DNA of 64,000 nt from Hofstenia miamia (lineage: Eukaryota; Xenacoelomorpha; Acoela). The position numbers were made by a program, and so were the translations under genes. Below are positions 44,301-49,874 of the stretch, one piece after another. Each line of letters begins with the position of its first letter. Position 1 is the stretch's first letter. The notes beneath the pieces are model-generated. The model saw nothing but the letters and a program-made list of their open reading frames with translations. It searched no databases and was not told the DNA's origin. The DNA lies in assembly GCA_004352715.1 (NCBI GenBank), contig SCFE01000079.1:1641985-1705984 (forward strand). The letters run 5' to 3'.

Positions 44301-47300
44301 AATATTTTAAAGTTGTACGGCCTGGCATACGGGCTTTGAACTTTGTTGTTCGAAGATATTAATTCCTAATACGATTTGTTTGAAATAGATTAAGTCAATT
44401 GATGGATACGTATTTTGTATCTATCAATTTTATATATCTATTTATGCATATGTATTTCGTGAAAAACTAACCTTCATGTAGATTTACACCAAAAATTACA
44501 GCATACCACATTATATATTACACTGAGTCACATAAAATTAACTGTATTATTCAAAATCAGGGAGTTTATTTCACTATCACTTTCTGATATTGCATTAATA
44601 TGTAAATGGTGACTTAAGAATCGTAAGTTGTGGACTTATGAATTTGAATTGAATTAATGTAATTTATTTATTTTGCAAAGTCATACTAGAAGTGTGATGT
44701 ACTATTATGATAAATAAAAATTCGTTTCCAGTAAATGATTACATATTTTCACACTGTTTGATGTGTTGTCAATTATTGCGATAAATTAGTAGAACTTCTT
44801 CGGGAAACGAGACTCAAGTATCACCTATGTACTTAATTTGGTTTTTGAAGTAAACATACATTGATAGACTGTTATGACTGTTAAGATATTTGAGTAAAGA
44901 AACATTTCGCTACGGACATAACGGGCTTAGGATACTGGCNNNNNNNNNNNNNNNNNNNNNNNNNNNNNNNNNNNNNNNNNNNNNNNNNNNNNNNNNNNNN
45001 NNNNNNNNNNNNNNNNNNNNNNNNNNNNNNNNNNNNNNNNNNNNNNNNNNNNNNNNNNNNNNNNNNNNNNNNNNNNNNNNNNNNNNNNNNNNNNNNNNNN
45101 NNNNNNNNNNNNNNNNNNNNNNNCCTATTTATGCAGTCCATAACAATTCCTAATTTCAAATTTAAATTATTTATGGGTCCGATTTATCTGTTAGCAAATT
45201 TATCTAAAATGCACAAGTAATGTTTAAATATGCATATGTAATTGAAAGAATATTATATTCAATTATGAAAATCGGATAAAATACTAAAAAAATATATGAT
45301 TAATAATTTATTATTAATTTAATACGTCGAAATTACTGCTATTTTGCTTCCATAATAATTAAATAACTGCAATCAAATACATATATGTTTTATGATTTTG
45401 TGTTTCACAGACAATGCATACTTAAGGACAATAATACACTACACTCCTTCGAAAATTTTGTATAAAATGCACACACACACACACACACAACTCACACACA
45501 TTTTAATATTATATATATTTATTATATTTGTAAATAGCTTTTTGTAGTTTTGTAGTTTATAGTTTTTTGTACTAGTTTATTGTAGCAATAAATTGCTTTT
45601 GAATCTTTGCACGGTGACAGCGTGACAAACGACATACAATAAAATCAAAATTATTTGATCTACATCTGTTTTATAATTACCCTACTTGAGAGTTCGTATG
45701 TCTTATGTTTTGGGTGTTTACACGCTACATATGTCTTGAGATAATTGGAGACAGATCTGTCTTATGTCATGTGTAAACAGGGTAATAGGTAAATTTCACA
45801 GTTAAATAAATATTGCTTAGATTTCAAACAGTTAAAAAATATCTAAACAACTTCATTCCTGCTAAATAAAAACAATAGATAAGAATAATAATGTATATGT
45901 TTATAGAAATTTGAATTTATTCTAAGCTTTCTTCTAAACATTGCATAAACAAATATGATTTAAAATATTTCATGAGAAATCCAGCCTGAACTACTTCTAT
46001 TCAATTATTCTATTGATGATCTTTTAAATACACTAATTGTAAAAATTTTTAAATTTGCTTTTTAAGCAACAATTAATTCTGTTATTTGTAATGCTAATTA
46101 ATTAGAAATTTAAAACTTATGCTTTGGAAAAACAACTTATTTGTTGCCAAGAATGATAAACACCCGTCAAGAGAAACCAGAGTGCGATATTCAAAAAGTC
46201 TATTATTACACTTGAATTTTTTAATAGTAAAGAGTGTGGTGATGTGTTGCTAAGAATGGAATTCTATTATGCTGTGGTTAGACTACGTGATTGGTAACAT
46301 GTAATCCATTATATGTGATAGTATCACATGTTTTCTGGTGATTCGATTTGAAATCACCCATGCTATCAATTACATAATCTAATCGAAAACATTGTTTCTA
46401 TTATGGTTATATATGAGTGTATAATATATTTTCATAATGTTAAATATATAATTCTCTTAATGGTGGATATGACAGAAGTTTCCAGTTTGCATTGGCTACA
46501 GAAGCTATGCTGGTTAATACACCATCATGTGTGTTTTGCTTAACAACAAGATTAATTATTTTATTTTAGTACGATTGAAATATTTATGGTAGCTTTTGAA
46601 AATTTATCGATCAAATGATGCTATGTGCCAGCCATTACTCATATTGTATATTTCAAAACCCACTAACATCATGTTTTATACAATTTGAACGCCTTTTTGA
46701 ATTTATATATATATATATATATATACATATGTATCCATATATACTGTATACACAATGTATGCGTATAGCTAAAGTGAGAAACGTCATTTTCATTGACAAA
46801 AAGAAAGGACAAAAGTGAATACGTAATCTAATTACATTAGACATATTTTGGCTTTTTGAAAATACGTTCTAAAAATTATGTTATTTTAAAAAATATTAGG
46901 ACTTTCTTAACTATTCAAGTAGATAAAAAACTTACTAAGATGCTTATTAAAAATATTTATGAAACCATAGGCATCATGGAAGCACAACTACTGTTAAGGT
47001 CAAAATCATACATAACTATTGTGGAAAAATTATCTTGCATCGTAAATAGTAGTAAAAATGTAAACCTAATGATTGATAAAATATGCATTATTGTTAAGCA
47101 GCCATTTATGTTTGGCTTAATATTTTATGCCGTAGAAATCCTACTTTTATTATTCTTACTCAATCGGCAATAGGCTTCATAATTCAATAAGGCCAATATA
47201 TTTTACATTGGACACTTAAATTAAGTTGTAAGACTTTTTAAAAATATTTAAGCAGAATTCAAAATTAAAAAAAAATTCATGTAAAGCAAACAACGTAGCC

Positions 47301-47783
47301 AAGTGTAGCTGCTTCACTGCAGGTATGCTATATAATTATTGAAATGAAAATGGATTTTGAATTCAACTCTTTATTGCGAAGTAATCTAAAATTGTAAAAA
47401 TTTTCTTCTAAAATTGGGGTTAAATTAATCGATTAATCGCTCCCGAAAATTAATTGAATTAGTCCATTAATGAATTTTTAGTGCCACAAATTAATCGATT
47501 ATATATTTGCATGCCCTAAGAAATCATTGACAAATTTTAATCCAAATTTTTTCTTTACATTTCAAGAATAATATAATATGAAATCAATTCGAGAAACAAT
47601 TTGGAAATACTATAAAGATGGATCAATCATTACATTTTGGAAATTCTCAATTCTTTAGTTTCTATCTGCACATAGGATACTAACTGGAAGTCTTTTTTAT
47701 TTATCAAAATCTATATTTTGGAAATTCATGAAAAATGCAATAATAATATTTGCGTTACATAATTTATAATTTGATATGAATTG

Positions 47784-47826
<43 letters not shown>

Positions 47827-47924
47827 ATAAGGCAAATATAGTTAAATATTGAAATTTCGAGAAACTTACCAGCAGTAAAAAGACTAATCACTATAACTAA
47901 GTAAACACAAAGGATGTTGTTCAT
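2915..47924 (-). CDS. NCKX: K+-dependent Na+/Ca2+ exchanger (SLC24/NCKX family), 10 coding exons
   Basis: The spliced product is a predicted 459-residue cation antiporter. Members of this family extrude Ca2+ together with K+ in exchange for Na+ across plasma or organelle membranes. Exons in transcript order: 47870-47924, 21432-21629, 21197-21280, 19928-20031, 14324-14424 (or its duplicate 15486-15586), 12729-12882, 12295-12364, 8721-8921, 4787-4888, 2915-3225. All junctions are GT-AG and every phase matches. Residues 1-18 are a hydrophobic signal peptide. The alpha-1 repeat includes GSSAPELF at 101-108, with E106 at the position of the Ca2+ ligand Glu188 of human NCKX2. A hydrophilic cytoplasmic loop spans about 216-260. 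The alpha-2 repeat includes GTSVPD at 341-346 (D346, like NCKX2 Asp548) and [10 protein letters not shown] ending at D373 (like Asp575, linked to K+ dependence). The short N-terminus suggests the NCKX3/4/5 side of the family. Family assignment is very secure; the paralogue is not settled. Confidence 0.95.
3226..4786 (-). other. NCKX intron 9
   Basis: Non-coding. Two GC-richer patches (about 3935-4015 and 4240-4315) share words such as TCGGGTACG, TTCGG and GATTCGGGT. They may be the ends of a short non-autonomous transposon, but no clear terminal repeat or target duplication was found. Confidence 0.4.
4787..4888 (-). CDS. NCKX: NCKX coding exon 9 (alpha-2 repeat, first half)
   Basis: Encodes residues 323-356. 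[20 protein letters not shown] followed by [11 protein letters not shown] is the hallmark of the alpha-2 repeat, with D346 as the conserved acidic residue. The acceptor is TGCTTTAG at 4889 and the donor is GTAAGAAT at 4786. Length and phase fit the exons on both sides. Confidence 0.96.
5022..8620 (-). mobile_element. 3.6 kb TIR DNA transposon in NCKX intron 8, with decayed transposase-like gene
   Basis: The ends form diverged inverted repeats. The left end (5022 to about 5145) and the reverse complement of the right end (8503-8620) share TTGAACCACT, ATCTTCACAATTT, CTTTGAT.TTTATCACTA and CTCAA.TTT.GGCATT-like blocks in the same order. The left terminus reads CAGTACCGGCC and the right terminus, inverted, reads AGTCCTGTGG. 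Each is flanked by TA and AT repeats, consistent with a TA target. Inside, on the minus strand, lies the transposase-like gene described separately. It is inserted in the intron in the same orientation as NCKX. Confidence 0.75.
5479..7786 (-). pseudogene. Transposase-like protein of a multicopy invertebrate family, disabled
   Basis: The N-terminal part (ATG at 7784-7786) has a basic start MGKKRK and [19 protein letters not shown]. It continues after a frameshift near 7610 as [11 protein letters not shown] and [10 protein letters not shown], then a Cys-rich patch with IICTCP, interrupted by stops and a frame change. From 7356 the frame is open: [15 protein letters not shown], an acidic segment [52 protein letters not shown]. 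One TGA at about 6509 interrupts it, then it continues in the same frame to 5479 with [28 protein letters not shown] and [11 protein letters not shown]. The two Asp motifs and HARW suggest an RNase H-fold (DDE-type) transposase, but that is inference. I recognise the family as recurring in invertebrate genomes but know no established function. Confidence 0.7.
8658..8693. repeat. (AT)n microsatellite beside NCKX exon 8
   Basis: About 18 AT units. It lies roughly 30 bp inside intron 8 from the exon 8 donor. Confidence 0.95.
8721..8921 (-). CDS. NCKX: NCKX coding exon 8 (after the loop, TM helices before alpha-2)
   Basis: Encodes residues 256-322. [20 protein letters not shown] and the helix [18 protein letters not shown] match the NCKX signature L.LP....L..TVPDCR followed by ST.WIA.FSY.MVWM. 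The acceptor is ACATTTAG at 8922. An alternative AG two bases further in would break the phase. The donor is GTAAATG at 8720, and an (AT)n tract begins only about 30 bp beyond it. Confidence 0.95.
8922..12294 (-). other. NCKX intron 7
   Basis: AT-rich non-coding sequence with an imperfect AT tract at 9453-9499. No gene or mobile element could be supported. The open frames here are short and lack family motifs. Confidence 0.5.
9453..9499. repeat. Imperfect (AT)n/(TATACA) microsatellite
   Basis: AT dinucleotides broken by TTTATA and TACATACA. Confidence 0.9.
12295..12364 (-). CDS. NCKX: NCKX coding exon 7 (cytoplasmic loop)
   Basis: This 70-nt exon encodes residues 233-255, an acidic, polar loop segment rich in Glu, Asp and Asn. 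It has no family motif of its own. It is accepted because the acceptor (AACTTTAG at 12365) and donor (GTAAGTACTC at 12294) are both good and because it is needed to keep phase between exons 6 and 8. Confidence 0.82.
12729..12882 (-). CDS. NCKX: NCKX coding exon 6 (TM helix and start of cytoplasmic loop)
   Basis: Encodes residues 181-232. [20 protein letters not shown] matches the family helix WE.L.L..LY..YI..MKYN, after which the hydrophilic cytoplasmic loop begins. The acceptor is AAATTTTAG at 12883 and the donor is GTAAGTAC at 12728. The exon ends on a codon boundary. Confidence 0.94.
13157..13561. mobile_element. hAT-type MITE with GATTTAAATC word repeats
   Basis: The left end starts CAGTTTTGGG and the right end is ...CAACACTG, which inverted reads CAGTGTTG. 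Both ends lead into repeated GATTTAAAT(C/T) words. The flanks are CACACATA at 13149-13156 and CCGACATA at 13562-13569, matching at 6 of 8 positions, as expected for an aged 8-bp hAT target duplication. At least six full or partial copies of the palindrome GATTTAAATC lie inside. There is no coding capacity. It sits in NCKX intron 5. Confidence 0.65.
14324..14424 (-). CDS. NCKX: NCKX coding exon 5, downstream copy
   Basis: Encodes residues 148-180 plus two bases. NWYPLMRD followed by a hydrophobic helix ([16 protein letters not shown]) matches the WWPLFRD helix that follows the alpha-1 repeat in NCKX proteins. The acceptor is AGTTTAG at 14425 and the donor is GTAAGTC at 14323. The sequence does not show which of the two copies is used. 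Confidence 0.9.
15486..15586 (-). CDS. NCKX: NCKX coding exon 5, upstream duplicate copy
   Basis: This is an identical copy of the exon at 14324-14424, inside the second unit of the 1162-bp tandem duplication. It keeps the same acceptor (AGTTTAG) and donor (GTAAGTC), so it could be spliced instead of the other copy. It cannot be spliced together with it: the exon is 101 nt (phase 0 in, phase 2 out), and joining the two copies shifts the frame and reaches a TAA within a few codons. Confidence 0.7.
16020..16318. repeat. Diverged tandem repeat, unit about 146 bp
   Basis: Two units share TTTGGGGCT.CTCAGGCCT, a TTCTTC-rich block, GGATTTAATGATGATACTAT, and CCTCACTTCGAAGTGATCAG. They are offset by about 146 bp and are moderately diverged. 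The duplication boundary at 16130 lies inside the first unit; the partial unit at 14866-14968 is its copy. Confidence 0.85.
16319..18180 (-). other. Part of NCKX intron 4, non-coding
   Basis: No gene was recognised. It contains a long imperfect AT/TATT tract at 16828-16970. Confidence 0.5.
16828..16970. repeat. Compound AT-rich microsatellite
   Basis: About 140 bp of AT, TATT and TACATA repeats. Confidence 0.9.
18181..19524 (-). CDS. Reverse transcriptase-RNase H ORF of a retroelement, RT active site lost
   Basis: A 447-codon ORF from ATG 19524; the frame stays open upstream to about 19637. The RT palm includes [20 protein letters not shown] (58-77), motif [13 protein letters not shown] (D116), [10 protein letters not shown] (151-160), then HVHN at 181-184 where RTs have Yx[16 protein letters not shown] (226-239) is the next conserved block. 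RNase H follows, with its acidic residues present: YSDAS (D330), FKEAHAL (E360), FTDN (D380) and NKADLPSR (D426). No protease or integrase is seen. The single RT-RH layout and the motif spellings fit DIRS-like elements, but resemblance to pararetroviral RT-RH proteins cannot be excluded by eye. It lies in NCKX intron 4, about 290-400 bp past the exon 4 donor, in the gene's orientation. Loss of the RT aspartates with no stop codon in the frame is odd. Confidence 0.8.
   Translation of the reverse strand: MPDRVRFLMEVHISLREFRAHVVKKPSRINDNLKLQHANSILDAHLRAGIIQISPRRSPIASRAFFVPKNNSKFRMVIDYSHLTPLTSPIKYYTPSFLKIIRRFPPSSDHIASTFDLKNAYYHLDIRPADRYKTSFLAHNGIRYEFLKAPMGLSYSAAPCQLLSNYLLKPIRPFLHASWAHVHNLIMIFLPKHLRKIQKWHQRIEELGIKCIQIDITSSISPIIPFLGFNLNLHDSTISATPERIFITKLIAELPIALLSEKQRQIVLGHLSFIWPIIGTYNVITPLCNPQGDKHQSAQVLTTLLIRNASFVMPWDPFPYSNSSQIWYSDASDFALGIHTPEDCQFSFTTSPALNIFFKEAHALAITLYICNYGDTIFTDNMALARATNSGKINSLPYFMSIFITMLARIKAVSVRWIPSHLNKADLPSRTISYSLPPINFLPHHSN
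19928..20031 (-). CDS. NCKX: NCKX coding exon 4 (alpha-1 repeat, second half)
   Basis: Encodes residues 113-147. The segment [19 protein letters not shown] matches the [19 protein letters not shown] signature that closes the alpha-1 repeat in NCKX proteins. The acceptor is ATCACTTAG at 20032 and the donor is GTAAGTG at 19927. The exon ends on a codon boundary after Ser147. Confidence 0.95.
21197..21280 (-). CDS. NCKX: NCKX coding exon 3 (alpha-1 repeat, first half)
   Basis: Encodes residues 85-112, including [19 protein letters not shown] and TSII, the core of the alpha-1 repeat. E106 occupies the essential acidic position. The acceptor is TTTTATTAG at 21281 and the donor is GTAATTT at 21196. 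The 84-nt exon is in phase on both sides (2 + 27 codons + 1). Confidence 0.95.
21432..21629 (-). CDS. NCKX: NCKX coding exon 2 (N-terminal ectodomain, first TM helix)
   Basis: Encodes residues 19-84. It contains the NCKX-typical FPDDIF motif after NCS, then [20 protein letters not shown] (first core membrane helix) and [13 protein letters not shown]. The acceptor is TATATTTAG at 21630. The donor, GTGCGT at 21431, departs from the GTAAGT consensus, but it was chosen because it gives exactly the family spacing between SLE.IC and [11 protein letters not shown] once joined to exon 3. The longer reading frame past 21432 leaves the family pattern. Confidence 0.93.
21702..21722. repeat. (AT)n microsatellite in NCKX intron 1
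   Basis: A short AT tract about 75 bp upstream of the exon 2 acceptor in transcript direction. Confidence 0.9.
21723..24440 (-). other. NCKX intron 1, proximal part
   Basis: AT-rich and non-coding. A few short open frames have no recognisable motif and random-looking composition. No mobile element ends were identified. Confidence 0.5.
24441..24773 (+). mobile_element. Possible 5' LTR and leader of the Ty3-like element
   Basis: The sequence just before the gag start is more GC-balanced than its surroundings. It includes an LTR-like end ...AACTAACA at 24710-24717, directly followed by TTGTGACAGAG and then the gag ATG 46 bp later. The LTR start was not located and there is no matching 3' LTR in the window, so this rests on position alone. 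Confidence 0.35.
24774..26107 (+). mobile_element. Ty3/Gypsy-type retrotransposon remnant: gag, zinc knuckle and protease region
   Basis: Gag is open from ATG 24774 to the gap at 25278 (168 codons). It has the retrotransposon gag pattern: [73 protein letters not shown] and a terminal [11 protein letters not shown]. After the gap, [10 protein letters not shown] (about 25610-25650) matches a retroviral-type zinc knuckle, but most Cys codons are gone and the area is full of homopolymers, suggesting decay or poor base calls. Further on, MKIDSRHSE (about 25888-25915) and [12 protein letters not shown] (about 25985-26020) look like a protease region across shifted frames. No RT or integrase remains. 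Confidence 0.8.
25278..25495. other. Assembly gap (218 N)
   Basis: Run of N inside the gag region of the Ty3-like element. Confidence 1.
26108..26278 (+). mobile_element. Tc1/mariner transposase C-terminal fragment
   Basis: [20 protein letters not shown] followed by [10 protein letters not shown] is the C-terminal helix region of Tc1/mariner transposases (LK..L..AW..IP). After a one-base frameshift it continues as [14 protein letters not shown] and a stop at 26276-26278, the usual HG..FEHL ending. Only this tail is present, abutting the Ty3 protease remnant, so it is a nested or rearranged fragment. Confidence 0.75.
26356..26394. repeat. (AT)n microsatellite
   Basis: Imperfect AT tract with TTTATA and AAATATA interruptions. 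Confidence 0.9.
26500..30830 (-). other. NCKX intron 1, middle part
   Basis: About 4.3 kb of AT-rich sequence in which I recognise no gene, RNA or transposon end. A short poly-C run lies at about 28165-28173. Confidence 0.5.
30831..31037 (+). mobile_element. Possible solo LTR
   Basis: A 207-bp segment starts TGTGACAGGTTGGGCG and ends CTACTAACA, so it has TG...CA termini and is richer in G+C than its flanks. Its TGTGACAG start and CTAACA end resemble the sequence next to the gag start at 24717. No matching target duplication was found at the flanks. Confidence 0.3.
31038..35289 (-). other. NCKX intron 1, middle part
   Basis: AT-rich and non-coding. It includes a short (AT)n tract near 31920-31942 and a triplicated TTTGACAG word near 32920. 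No gene was recognised. Confidence 0.5.
35298..35668. mobile_element. hAT-type MITE with GGCTCG word repeats
   Basis: Perfect 17-bp terminal inverted repeats, CAGACTTGTCAACGAGC at the left and its complement at the right. Flanks TTGCAGAT (35290-35297) and TTGCAAAT (35669-35676) match at 7 of 8 positions, an 8-bp hAT-style target duplication. Inside both ends are runs of GCTCGGCTCG-type words on a plain AT-rich core. No coding capacity (371 bp). Confidence 0.88.
35677..37162 (-). other. NCKX intron 1, non-coding
   Basis: AT-rich sequence without a recognisable gene or element. Confidence 0.5.
37163..37216. repeat. Hairpin-forming repeat (GTGACACACG stem)
   Basis: GTGACACACG at 37163-37172 pairs perfectly with CGTGTGTCAC at 37207-37216. 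A related copy lies inverted at 38920-38978. Confidence 0.7.
37734..37756. repeat. (AT)n microsatellite
   Basis: Uninterrupted AT tract. Confidence 0.9.
37963..38143. other. Assembly gap (181 N) flanked by poly-C
   Basis: Both edges are CCCTCCCCC-type runs, so the gap probably covers a C-rich low-complexity tract. Confidence 1.
38920..38978. repeat. Inverted homologue of the 37163 hairpin repeat
   Basis: GTGTGACACAC at 38920-38930 and GTGTGACACG at 38964-38973. The reverse complement aligns with 37163-37216 through the stem words and the intervening TGAATTGC..A.TGCA core. A third GTGTGTCACC lies at 38888. Confidence 0.6.
39060..39755. mobile_element. Foldback (long-TIR) non-autonomous DNA element
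   Basis: A 696-bp element with long inverted arms of roughly 280-330 bp. The termini are TATGCAGGTACCAGGTGGC and its complement. The arms continue with matching TTGGAAAGATTAAATGAAAA and AATAACCAT blocks and many TTTTCATTTTTC words. The flanks are GAGTGT (39054-39059) and GAGTGT (39756-39761), a perfect 6-bp target duplication. The central spacer is about 100-150 bp. No ORF. Confidence 0.85.
39762..43982 (-). other. NCKX intron 1, non-coding
   Basis: Apart from the 84-bp tandem repeat at 40624, nothing was recognised. A minus-strand stretch at about 43441-43690 has a slightly coding-like composition ([20 protein letters not shown]) but no known family or splice context. Confidence 0.45.
40624..40783. 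repeat. Tandem repeat, 2 copies, 84-bp period
   Basis: Copies at about 40624-40699 and 40708-40783 share TTTTTTACTTAACTTTTAAT, GACATATACAGGAACAATTC and TATGGCTATCCTAAATTCAA without visible differences. The identity is near complete, so the duplication is young. Confidence 0.92.
44940..45123. other. Assembly gap (184 N)
   Basis: Gap within the centre of the foldback element; its interior is therefore incomplete. Confidence 1.
45470..45500. repeat. (CA)n microsatellite
   Basis: ACACAC tract followed by CTCACACACA, within the insertion in the right arm of the foldback element. Confidence 0.9.
45785..47785 (-). other. NCKX intron 1, 5' part
   Basis: AT-rich and non-coding. A small imperfect palindromic segment at about 46275-46385 (GTGATAGTATCAC centre, arms GGTTAGACTACGTGATTGG and a diverged complement) may be a decayed MITE. 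(AT)n tracts lie at 46703-46730 and 47786-47822. Confidence 0.45.
46703..46730. repeat. (AT)n microsatellite
   Basis: AT tract with a terminal TACATATG. Confidence 0.9.
47786..47822. repeat. (AT)n microsatellite near the NCKX exon 1 donor
   Basis: Uninterrupted AT tract about 48 bp inside intron 1. Confidence 0.95.
47870..47924 (-). CDS. NCKX: NCKX coding exon 1 (signal peptide)
   Basis: It starts at ATG 47922-47924 and encodes [18 protein letters not shown] plus one base of the next codon, a typical hydrophobic signal peptide. The donor is a strong GTAAGTTT at 47869. The leftover G joins exactly to the AA that opens exon 2. Reading past the donor runs into an (AT)n microsatellite and gives a meaningless Ile-Tyr repeat, which supports the splice. 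The link to exon 2 spans 26,240 bp and is inferred from phase, donor quality and the missing N-terminus; an unseen small exon in between cannot be excluded. Confidence 0.75.
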
Positions 47925-48373
47925 TGTTTATTTTTTCTCCTACTAAATTTCCCCAAGAGTTATATTTTTAATGATTGAAATTGTAAAGCTAGATGGCGTA
48001 TGAATAATGTTCACAAATCTCTTTGCATACTCACTGGAGAATGATGATTGTCAAGGTCATAACATTTTAGTATGAGAAAAAGCAGAAATTTTAAAGGCTG
48101 ATAGGATAACTGAACCAATATTTTAAAATTAACAAAACTGTGAACACATTTTGTGCAATAAGGAAATATACCATGTAAAGCATTAGAGATTTTCTGCCAG
48201 GCTCTATAAAGTATTTGTAAACAGTAACACCGCATACATCTGGAGGCTGTGTTTGGTTGATATCAGTGTCTGTTAATGCTTATTTTTGCAGCAACAGAAA
48301 ATTCCTCTAATGGGTGGAACTAATGATTTTTTGATTATATAATGATATGAATAATTCAGCAAATTATATTGAA

Positions 48374-48383
48374 ATATATATAT

Positions 48384-48423
<40 letters not shown>
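48374..48423. repeat. (AT)n microsatellite at the edge of the 48.4 kb element
   Basis: The AT tract directly abuts the left terminus of the TIR element at 48424; the right terminus at 49874 is followed by CTATATATATATA. Confidence 0.95.
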
Positions 48424-48426
<3 letters not shown>

Positions 48427-49874
48427 GGACCATTTTTGGGAAACTTTGACCGATTTTTTAGCCTGTGGTCAAAAGTGATGTATGGTCATAGAAAGGTCCG
48501 ATGTCAAATTTGGTTTCAAGTAGAAATCATCTTCTCTCCAGGAAATCCACTCCTTTTTTCGTAAAAATATATGAATTTTGGTCATAATTATACAACATAA
48601 TCTGAATATTTATGAATTTTGAAATATTTGATTTTCGCTCAAATTTCAAAAAAATCGAGAAAAACAGCTAATTCGTATTTTGTGACAAGGTTTTTTTTAG
48701 CTTTTCGAATAATTCAAGTGATATATAAAAGATTTTAGTTTCAATGTTTGAGTAGATTTTCAATTTTGTTACAAATCTATCCCTTACTACTTTTGGTGCT
48801 TTATGTTATGTGATCAGTCATCTGCCCAGAATAGTCAAAGATTGGATGTATGCGTGAAAATTGGACCTATTGCTGATTTTCCAATATCAGATCTACCAAC
48901 GTTTAAAGGGGATCAAATGTATCTCTATGAAATAGTAAATTCCATCCGGATTGGATCTGTTGCAGATATATCAAAAATCACAAAATTTGGCCAAATAATC
49001 ATTTGGCTTGTGAATTGGTAGACTTTACATCAGTTCAGTCGATCTTCCTGATGAGTCTAGGAAGAACCTTAGAACACTAGCTTTCTTTATCACAGCCCAT
49101 TATGCACCAATGTGGTTTCATATCAAATGCGAGCCACTGTAAAAAGATGTCCCCAAAATGTGTTTCTGTCTGTGCAACTGGTTAAATTACAGTCCACTGA
49201 AGTGCAAGTGTGCCTCAAGCTTGTGGTCGCTAGGAACTCGTATAATGCTTACCCAGAGGCTATGCCTGCTGACATTGACTATTCTCTTCGAAAGAGAGGT
49301 CTTTAAAAAAATTATTGAAATCCGCGATAGGTCCAATTTTGGTAAGTGTAAGTATCGGCAGTTCAAAGCTCCTCAAAAAATATTAAACTTTGAAGCTTCA
49401 GCTGAAACGGATAGAACACCAAAGACCCTTCCTTATTGAGTTCAGAATTCACATGCAGTCCGTTGAAAGAGCTGTGAAGGTTGTCAGTCATGCATCACGG
49501 AAAGTGGTGGAAGTCAAAAGAAGAGGTGTTTTGGTTAAAAAGACTTTGAAATCCTGTGAAACACCATCAAAAACTGAAAGAAAAAACGACATGTTAACTG
49601 TGATAAAAATTCCGGAAACTGGACTAATGCATTATTGTGTAGTAATTATACTGATTACATTGTTTAATATGATCAACTATAACCTGAGATAATATTGCTT
49701 AATCAAACTCGAAAATTCGAGTTTTTTACGATTTTTACGAAAAAAAGTTGATTTCCGGAAGGGAAGATGACTTCCGATCGACCTCAAATTTGACATGGGA
49801 CTTTTCTATGATCCTACCCTCCCCCTCCCCCTTTTAACCGAGGGCAGAAAAATTTTTCCCAAAAACGGCCCAGG
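48424..49874 (+). mobile_element. 1.45 kb TIR DNA element carrying a decayed relative of the 5-8.6 kb transposase-like gene
   Basis: The left terminus CCTGGACCATTTTTGGGAAA is mirrored by the right terminus (inverted CCTGGGCCGTTTTTGGGAAA). The arms remain alignable for about 150 bp, sharing ATGTCAAATTTG, ATCATCTTC and TTTTTTTCGTAAAAAT. Both ends sit in AT repeats. The interior encodes, on the plus strand, the C-terminal half of the same protein family as the element at 5022-8620. Confidence 0.75.
49039..49620 (+). pseudogene. Decayed transposase-like C-terminal region
   Basis: Fragments in three frames align in order with the minus-strand gene at 5479-6486: FFITAHYAPMWFHIK (versus [15 protein letters not shown]), VQLVKLQSTEVQ with NSYNAYPEAM (versus [13 protein letters not shown]), LNFEAS (versus INFEAN), and [19 protein letters not shown] (versus [19 protein letters not shown]). 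At least three frame changes or stops separate them, so it cannot make the protein. The similarity is moderate, so this is a different subfamily rather than a recent copy. Confidence 0.75.

Larger units (their letters stand above)
43983..45784. mobile_element. Large foldback DNA element, about 1.8 kb
   Basis: The left end, TACCCTGTTTACACGTGACA, is mirrored at the right end (inverted TACCCTGTTTACACATGACA). Both continue with AAGACAGATCTGTCTCC, TTTGATTTTATTGTATGTCG and GTGACAGCGTGACAAACGAC-type blocks. The arms stay alignable for over 300 bp (shared TTTCGACGTATTAAATTAAT and TTTTAGTATTTTATCCGATT). The right arm carries an extra insertion of about 190 bp with a (CA)n tract. The flanks are ATA on both sides, fitting a 2-3 bp TA-type target. 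There is an N gap in the middle. No transposase ORF is visible. Confidence 0.85.

Noticed and set aside
46856-47173. 105-codon plus-strand hydrophobic open frame
   Set aside because: Rich in Ile, Leu and Lys as expected from AT-rich sequence; no motif and no neighbouring exon.
47697-47868. Extension of the NCKX exon 1 frame into an Ile-Tyr repeat protein
   Set aside because: A strong GTAAGT donor occurs at 47869 and the extension reads an (AT)n microsatellite.
48011-48235. 74-codon minus-strand frame upstream of NCKX exon 1, considered as an alternative first exon
   Set aside because: No signal peptide or donor in suitable phase; the 47.9 kb exon fits better.
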